A program made the position numbers and the translations under genes. From positions 998,501 through 1,062,500 of the forward strand of contig JAFFSR010000015.1 in NCBI GenBank assembly GCA_017163975.1: DNA of 64,000 bases, written 5' to 3'. Origin of the DNA: Anastatus disparis. Lineage: Eukaryota; Arthropoda; Insecta; Hymenoptera; Eupelmidae. This document shows positions 58,616 through 64,000 of this stretch, piece after piece. Within the stretch, counting starts at the first letter, position 1. The number at the start of each line of letters is the position of its first letter. Under the pieces are notes generated by a model. That model was not told where the DNA came from. It worked only from the letters and a program-made list of their open reading frames with translations, and did no database searches.

Positions 58616-61600
58616 TTAAGCAATTTTAACCTTATCGATATGTTTCAATATAGTTTTATGATCGGGGGTTTCCAGCAAGATGTTATTATGCCCTAGAATA
58701 TCTATTACTTTTAAGGGTGCCAAGTAATACTTCTCAAATTTTGAGGTTCTGGGCTCATTCTTTATATATACATATTGTCCAATCTTTGGCTGGAATGTCT
58801 TGACCCTTTTGTCATAGTATTTTTTTGAAAGAATTTTCTTTTCCGCCTGGTTTTGTCCCGCTGTTAACTTCATCTCCTCCAGTCTTTTAACGAGGTCTGT
58901 TAGATATTGATTGTATGTCGCCAAACGATCTTCAGACGGTATTCTGAGAGAAAAACGAGCAGTTTTTCCATAAACCAATTCAAATGGTGTAAAACCCGTC
59001 GAAACATGAACACTTGTATTGTATGAGAAAGCGGCAAATGGTGCTAAACGGTCCCAGTCCTCGTAATGTTCAGAATACGTTCTGATAAAGTCCACGAGAG
59101 GAGCATGGCTACGTTCCAATGCACCAGTAGTCTGCGGTCGGTAACCAGAAGAATGTAACTGGGTTACCTTGAGTAGTTGCAATAATGCCGCCATAAGGTC
59201 GGACATAAAACTAGTCCCCCTGTCAGATAATATGGCTCTAGGTGCTCCGAATTGGCAGATTAAATTTTTAGCTAGAACCTCTGCTATAGTCGTCGCCCGT
59301 ATATTCGGAATAGGAATAACTATTACGTACTTAGTCAGATGGCACTGCATTGTTAACAAATGGCAATTCCCGGAAGTTGTTAATCTTAACTTTCCAACCG
59401 TATCGATAGAGACTTTGTCGAAACTATCTAGTGGTGTGTCGGTAATTACCATGGGGGCCTTTCTATTAATCCGATCTATTTTGTGTTGTTTACAAATGGA
59501 ACATTTTCGTACATAATCTAAAATATCATTTCTCATGCCTGGCCAATAATATCTTTCTCTGATTTTAGCATAGGTTTGGTTTATGCCTTTATGACCACCT
59601 ATCAAGCTGTCATGCAAAGTAGAAATGATTGGATTTCTTTGCTCTTCTGTAAGATATTCAGATTTTCCGTAGCACAAGGTTAGGAGAATGCCCGTGTTCT
59701 GAAACTCTTCCCTCAAAATATCACTAAGTGTCCCAGGTGCTAGATGGTTAGTCACCTTACTCGTTCTCGATATTCTAACGGTAGCGATGTTTTGCTTTCG
59801 GAATATGTCAATCGTTTGTTGTAAGAGATTACGCAAATCCTCGCAATCTAACGAATCCTCCTCGTAGTCCTTAACTACCAATGAAAATATTTTGTGCTGC
59901 TTATAAGGAGTGATAATGATATTGCCCTTCTTAGGTTTTCGTCTTTTTATATCCCTTCGTTCTATTGCTCCAATGTCATTTAATAGTTTTGTTATTGGAT
60001 CGTGACGGTCGCAATCACCAGAGATAAAATGAATAATATTATCCCGTTGGTATGTGAGGCAATGCCTGGTGGGTTTTATTACTTGAACTCCGTCGTCAGA
60101 TATGACAGCCTTCGTTGTACTCGCATCAGAGGTAAGTGGGTCATCACTCCAAGTCCATGGGTTAGGTAAAATTACACCCATAACGTCATCTAGTGCTTTA
60201 GAATATTCAATGTTAACCGATCTTTCAGTTACTTCTGGGATTGCCTGCAAGTTGGGTTTTGGTATTGGCTTTCTAATAGTCCTGGGAGTGCTACTATGTC
60301 TTGGCACAGCTTGTCGTACACTGGGTGTGGTTGATAACGCTCGCTCATGTGATCGCGGAATTATAGAGGATTCTAGGTTATCTTCGATATCAGCTTCTTC
60401 CGAACCTGCTTCTAGGTCCGTTATGAAATTCTCGACAGTGTGCTTCGCAGTACTCACAATTTCATGAGTTTCTGACAATAATGGTATGGTGGTTGGTATT
60501 GCAGTGTCCCGTGAGGGTCCTTGTTCCACTGCCCCTGGTTTGTCAATCGTACTTGATTTTTCCTTTGCCAAATTTCTACTTATTTCTGTAAGCGTTAATT
60601 TTGCTGCCATCTTATCTAAAATTTCCCGTTGGGAAGGTGTTGGTTCCTCATCTTCGGAAAAATATCTTGGCAATGGTTTTACAGGCGAATCTGCATTCTT
60701 TTCTACAAACACCCAGTCCCCGGTGTTAAACCAGTGGTCCTGGAGACTTTGTTCCAATTTTCGGGATTTGTGGGTACAGTCTCGCCTAATACGGTGTTTG
60801 TCTGCCGTGGTAAGTTTGGTGGTGATTGCAGGTAAGGTCACAGCAAGGTCATGTCGATTGTCTTGACCTTGACTAAAATCATTTATCCCCGTTGATGACA
60901 AAATCGATTTCGGAGTCATTTCTTCGTAGAAAGGCAGGTCTGAAATATTAACGCGGGAGTCACTGGCGTTCGTTTTACTTTCCGCGGATTGATTTTTAGT
61001 AGGTGTAGTAGTTGTAAATTCCAACTGACTATCTTCACAGTCTATATCTGTTCCTTCACCTGTATCACTTGGCTGTACAGCTTCCATTTGTATAATGCTA
61101 GGATTGTTGACTTCCGTCGTTTTATTCTTTTCGACATTTTCCTGTGAACTGGATGGTTCTTCAGCTTCGGTGGTAGAAAAATCCCGGAGGCAAGTTTGTC
61201 GCGGATCTTTTATAGGAGGTCGGTCGTCGGTGTAAGAAGTGCTTGTCTCGCTTTCAGTGTCAGAGACGGTCGTAGTTTTCTTCTTGGTTAATTTTCTGCT
61301 TTTGGTAGAAGTTACACTAAGTTTACTACTGCGATCACTTGATATGTCAGTAGCTGTCAAGTTACTTAGCATGTCCTTATTGGTCACAGCCTTGCGAGCT
61401 TGACTCGCAAGTGTTTCCCGGTACGCTGGTTTAGTTCGGGTGGCTGTTGGTTTCGTTACTCGTCCTTGCTGAACACCACTAGTAGTTTTTGGCGGCGTTG
61501 CTTGCTTAGATCGAGTTCTTTGAGCTACTACGCTGTGCTCGAGTTCAGGTAATTTTCGTCTATTAAGGGGACCAGGTGGCCTTCCCCGTCTTTTTGGTGG

Positions 61601-64000
61601 CACAGGTGGTTCTGGTTTAGAAACAGATGGTCCGATAGTTTGTGTAGGTTCGTCGGTTTCAGCAGCCGGTAGTCCTTCCAAAGTTTTCTTGCCTTTTCTG
61701 TCTAAAGTCAGAATTCTGAGCTTTGGCAATCGTTCATTAATTTCCTGCTCGGTCGGTGTTTCAACTGGATTTCTTGACAAGGCGTCAGCATTGGTGTTTA
61801 ATTTGTCTGGCTTGTATCTGAATTTATACGTATAATCAGTGAATTTCATCATCCACCGCATCAGTCTTTGCCCTGGGTCTTTCCGATTGTGCATCCAGTT
61901 TAAAGGTTCATGATCTGCTTGAAGTATGAACTCCCTACTTAGTAGGTACGGCCTGAAATGGTGCATAGCATATAATGCTGCTAGACATTCCTTGTCTGTG
62001 GTACAGTAATTCCTTTCTGCCTGGTTCAATAGTCGTGACAGATATGCTACAGGATGGTCGAAACCATCTTTTTCCTGACTCAACACTGCTCCGATAGCAT
62101 AATCGGACGCGTCAGTAGTTAAAGTAAAAGTCTTGTTAAAATCAGGAAAAATCAGTATTGGTTGCTTAATGAGATGTCCTTTTAATTCTTGAAAACTCTG
62201 TTCCTGAGCCTCCCCCCACTCGAATTTTGCGTCCTTTTTTAGCAAGTTCGACAGAGGTCTGGCGATTTTGGAGAAATCCATTATGAAGCGTCTGTAGTAT
62301 CCAGCTAAGCCTAAAAATTGTCGAATATTTTTAGGTGTTTTTGGAGTAGGGAATTCCTGGACTGCCTTGATCTTTCCGGGATCTGGTTCGATACCCTTCT
62401 CACTGATTATATGGCCTAGAAAGGTCACTTCTTTTCTCAAGAATTCTACCTTCTCTGGTTGAAGCGCAAGATTCGCTGCTCTGAGGCGTTCGAAAAACTG
62501 ACGAGTTTTTCTTTCATGCTCGTGTAAGTCCTTGGAGTAAATGATAGTGTCGTCTAAGTATACTAACATCTCCGTATTTTGTAGTCCTAGCAATATTTGG
62601 TCGGCGAGGCGCTGAAACGTTGCGGGCGCCCCCTTGAGGCCCTCCGGAAGACGTGTGTACTGATAATGTCCGTTGGGAGTGGTAAACGCACTTTTCCAAC
62701 GATCGTCCTCATGTAAGGGTAGTTGTTGGTACCCATGAGCTAAATCGAACACGGAATAATATACTGACCCTCCGAGTTGGTCTAAAATGTCAGTTATGTT
62801 GGGTAACGGGTAAGCATCCCCTATAGTCTTTTTATTAAGATTACGGAAGTCGATGACCATCCGCCAACGCGGGTTTCCGTATTTGTCGGGTTTCTTGGGC
62901 ACTATCACAACTGGATTATTTGAAGGTGACCAGGATGGTTCTATAACTCCATCCTTAAGTTTCTTGGCTACTTCGTCTTTTATAACTTGTTTATGAATAG
63001 GCGTATGCCTATATTGTTTAGTATTTATGGGAATATCGTTGGTCGTTGGTATCCTATGCTCAGTTAAATGAGTAACTGGTAAAAGATCCCCAGGTAGAAG
63101 AAATACATCATGATATTCAGTAAGTAATTTCTTTACATGTGCCTTTTCCTCATGGTTTAGGTGGTCCAATGCCATAATGTCCAGGAGCTTTTGCACTCGT
63201 TGATAAGGGGTGGTGATACGCCCTTCATCAGTCTCGGTCATGGCATCTGTATAGAAATCAGGGTCCACATATTCAAAAGGCAAGATCTCTCGAGGATTTA
63301 TACTTATTAAGGCATCCTCTGCACTGGTGTTTATTACCAAGATTCTGCATTTTCCATTGTCATTGCTGACAAGTCCTTCTCCGAGAAACACCTGGTCATT
63401 ACCTACGTCGATTCGAGGTAGGTATCCTTCTTTTAGATGAGTGCTTTTCAGATTTATTTCTAGTACCTGCCTGCTTCTACTAGGAATGCAGTAATGAGTG
63501 GCAGTTTCGCTCGAAGATTCTACTGAGGTTTCAAGTTCGCACAATGATAATTGGTCGATGGAACTCCCATGAGTAGCATCATTAGTATGGTTGGTTTTAT
63601 TTGGCTCTTGATCGATAAAGGGAATGGAATGCATCGCGTCTCTAGATATCATGAGAGCGTGGTTATAGTAAGATATAACAGCATCTTCTTCCTTGAGGTA
63701 ACGTCTACCTATTAATCCATCCTGATCGATAGGGAATGTTGGTCCTACTACATGGAATTTTACCGGCCTTTTCCTTAAAGTGAGCCAGGTGGTACCATAT
63801 GTTTTTATGCATTCATTGGTAATCCCACTCAACTCAGTGCTTCGAGTAGGATCGTATGGTATATCATCGCGTAAAGTAGTGCACTTTACCAAGTTTACTG
63901 CTGCACCGTTGTCAATCATGAAGGTCATCCAAGGTTGTTTACCTTCAGTCACATATAGTCTGACAGCAGTAGGGTCGTCTACTTCACTATCGTTGTCAGT
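58616..64000 (-). CDS. pol: Errantivirus-type pol: protease, RT, RNase H, macro-like region, integrase (5' part outside)
   Basis: One uninterrupted frame from the right edge of the window to 58616, at least 1778 codons (numbering from the GTG at 63952, which is not a real start since the frame is open beyond the window). Protease-like FMIDNGAAVNLV (residues ~11-22; N where T/S is usual). RT ~340-520 with LPEGLKGAP and YLDD at 465-468. RNase H ~600-730 (TTDASDYAIGAVLS, ADALSR). A long linker ~730-1290 has an AT-hook-like KRRGRPPGP (787-795) and is rich in S, T, P and charge. A macro-like region lies at ~1296-1430. Integrase: zinc finger H1447, H1454, C1484, C1487; core D1517, D1577, E1613. All catalytic residues appear intact. 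The order fits Gypsy/errantivirus elements. Confidence 0.9.
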   Translation of the reverse strand, partial: TDNDSEVDDPTAVRLYVTEGKQPWMTFMIDNGAAVNLVKCTTLRDDIPYDPTRSTELSGITNECIKTYGTTWLTLRKRPVKFHVVGPTFPIDQDGLIGRRYLKEEDAVISYYNHALMISRDAMHSIPFIDQEPNKTNHTNDATHGSSIDQLSLCELETSVESSSETATHYCIPSRSRQVLEINLKSTHLKEGYLPRIDVGNDQVFLGEGLVSNDNGKCRILVINTSAEDALISINPREILPFEYVDPDFYTDAMTETDEGRITTPYQRVQKLLDIMALDHLNHEEKAHVKKLLTEYHDVFLLPGDLLPVTHLTEHRIPTTNDIPINTKQYRHTPIHKQVIKDEVAKKLKDGVIEPSWSPSNNPVVIVPKKPDKYGNPRWRMVIDFRNLNKKTIGDAYPLPNITDILDQLGGSVYYSVFDLAHGYQQLPLHEDDRWKSAFTTPNGHYQYTRLPEGLKGAPATFQRLADQILLGLQNTEMLVYLDDTIIYSKDLHEHERKTRQFFERLRAANLALQPEKVEFLRKEVTFLGHIISEKGIEPDPGKIKAVQEFPTPKTPKNIRQFLGLAGYYRRFIMDFSKIARPLSNLLKKDAKFEWGEAQEQSFQELKGHLIKQPILIFPDFNKTFTLTTDASDYAIGAVLSQEKDGFDHPVAYLSRLLNQAERNYCTTDKECLAALYAMHHFRPYLLSREFILQADHEPLNWMHNRKDPGQRLMRWMMKFTDYTYKFRYKPDKLNTNADALSRNPVETPTEQEINERLPKLRILTLDRKGKKTLEGLPAAETDEPTQTIGPSVSKPEPPVPPKRRGRPPGPLNRRKLPELEHSVVAQRTRSKQATPPKTTSGVQQGRVTKPTATRTKPAYRETLASQARKAVTNKDMLSNLTATDISSDRSSKLSVTSTKSRKLTKKKTTTVSDTESETSTSYTDDRPPIKDPRQTCLRDFSTTEAEEPSSSQENVEKNKTTEVNNPSIIQMEAVQPSDTGEGTDIDCEDSQLEFTTTTPTKNQSAESKTNASDSRVNISDLPFYEEMTPKSILSSTGINDFSQGQDNRHDLAVTLPAITTKLTTADKHRIRRDCTHKSRKLEQSLQDHWFNTGDWVFVEKNADSPVKPLPRYFSEDEEPTPSQREILDKMAAKLTLTEISRNLAKEKSSTIDKPGAVEQGPSRDTAIPTTIPLLSETHEIVSTAKHTVENFITDLEAGSEEADIEDNLESSIIPRSHERALSTTPSVRQAVPRHSSTPRTIRKPIPKPNLQAIPEVTERSVNIEYSKALDDVMGVILPNPWTWSDDPLTSDASTTKAVISDDGVQVIKPTRHCLTYQRDNIIHFISGDCDRHDPITKLLNDIGAIERRDIKRRKPKKGNIIITPYKQHKIFSLVVKDYEEDSLDCEDLRNLLQQTIDIFRKQNIATVRISRTSKVTNHLAPGTLSDILREEFQNTGILLTLCYGKSEYLTEEQRNPIISTLHDSLIGGHKGINQTYAKIRERYYWPGMRNDILDYVRKCSICKQHKIDRINRKAPMVITDTPLDSFDKVSIDTVGKLRLTTSGNCHLLTMQCHLTKYVIVIPIPNIRATTIAEVLAKNLICQFGAPRAILSDRGTSFMSDLMAALLQLLKVTQLHSSGYRPQTTGALERSHAPLVDFIRTYSEHYEDWDRLAPFAAFSYNTSVHVSTGFTPFELVYGKTARFSLRIPSEDRLATYNQYLTDLVKRLEEMKLTAGQNQAEKKILSKKYYDKRVKTFQPKIGQYVYIKNEPRTSKFEKYYLAPLKVIDILGHNNILLETPDHKTILKHIDKVKIA

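Noticed and set aside
59169..60866. Plus-strand frames of 115-126 codons opposite pol
   Set aside because: Shadows of the 1778-codon pol frame; no domain.

Overview
The window looks like a repeat-dominated stretch of an arthropod genome, most likely an insect. No ordinary single-copy host gene could be recognised. The insect reading rests on the element set: a CR1/Jockey-type LINE with a PHD-like finger in ORF1, BEL/Pao and Gypsy LTR elements, an errantivirus-type Gypsy element with an envelope gene, TTAA-flanked (piggyBac-like) MITEs, and very AT-rich satellite-like DNA. The many repeats built on the AAATATTTATTTGATT theme recall parasitoid Hymenoptera, but that is only an impression.

Layout. 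1-4440: tandem arrays, small TTAA MITEs and fold-back minisatellites. 4438-5490: a BEL-like LTR/leader fragment and a minisatellite. 5491-15791: two near-identical LINE copies in tandem, every junction lying in a (CT)n tract. 15792-19738: a BEL/Pao pol carrying stop codons but no visible frameshift. 19738-30749: a complex of long inverted repeats, a 2.2 kb palindrome, duplicated AT-rich blocks and a TIR-bounded insertion. 30750-36599: a decayed Gypsy element (Gypsy-1) with a MITE in gag. 36600-39540: a 201-bp satellite interrupted by a MITE. 39901-50552: a satellite-armed element containing a hAT-like element, which contains a minus-strand Gypsy (Gypsy-2), which contains a 1.86 kb hairpin. 50553-54040: AT-rich repeats and a small MITE. 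54041-64000: the 3' part of a minus-strand errantivirus-type element (pol, env, accessory ORF, PPT, LTR) running off the right edge, so gag and the 5' LTR lie outside.

Most notable observations. (1) A promoter-like core, GCAAGTGGTRAGAG, exactly 14 nt, then TATATAAG, recurs in five otherwise unrelated repeat elements; in four of them it is followed after 25-27 nt by a second conserved block. This is the best candidate here for an undescribed transcription unit. (2) The errantivirus-type element has an extra ORF after env, with an RRM-like fold and two CCHC-type fingers, followed by a possible spliced terminal exon. (3) Its pol carries a macro-like region between RNase H and integrase. (4) The LINE copies sit in (TC)n tracts on both sides, suggesting microsatellite targeting.

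All homology statements come from reading motifs by eye. No database search or alignment was run, and repeat boundaries are approximate unless terminal repeats or target duplications are described.
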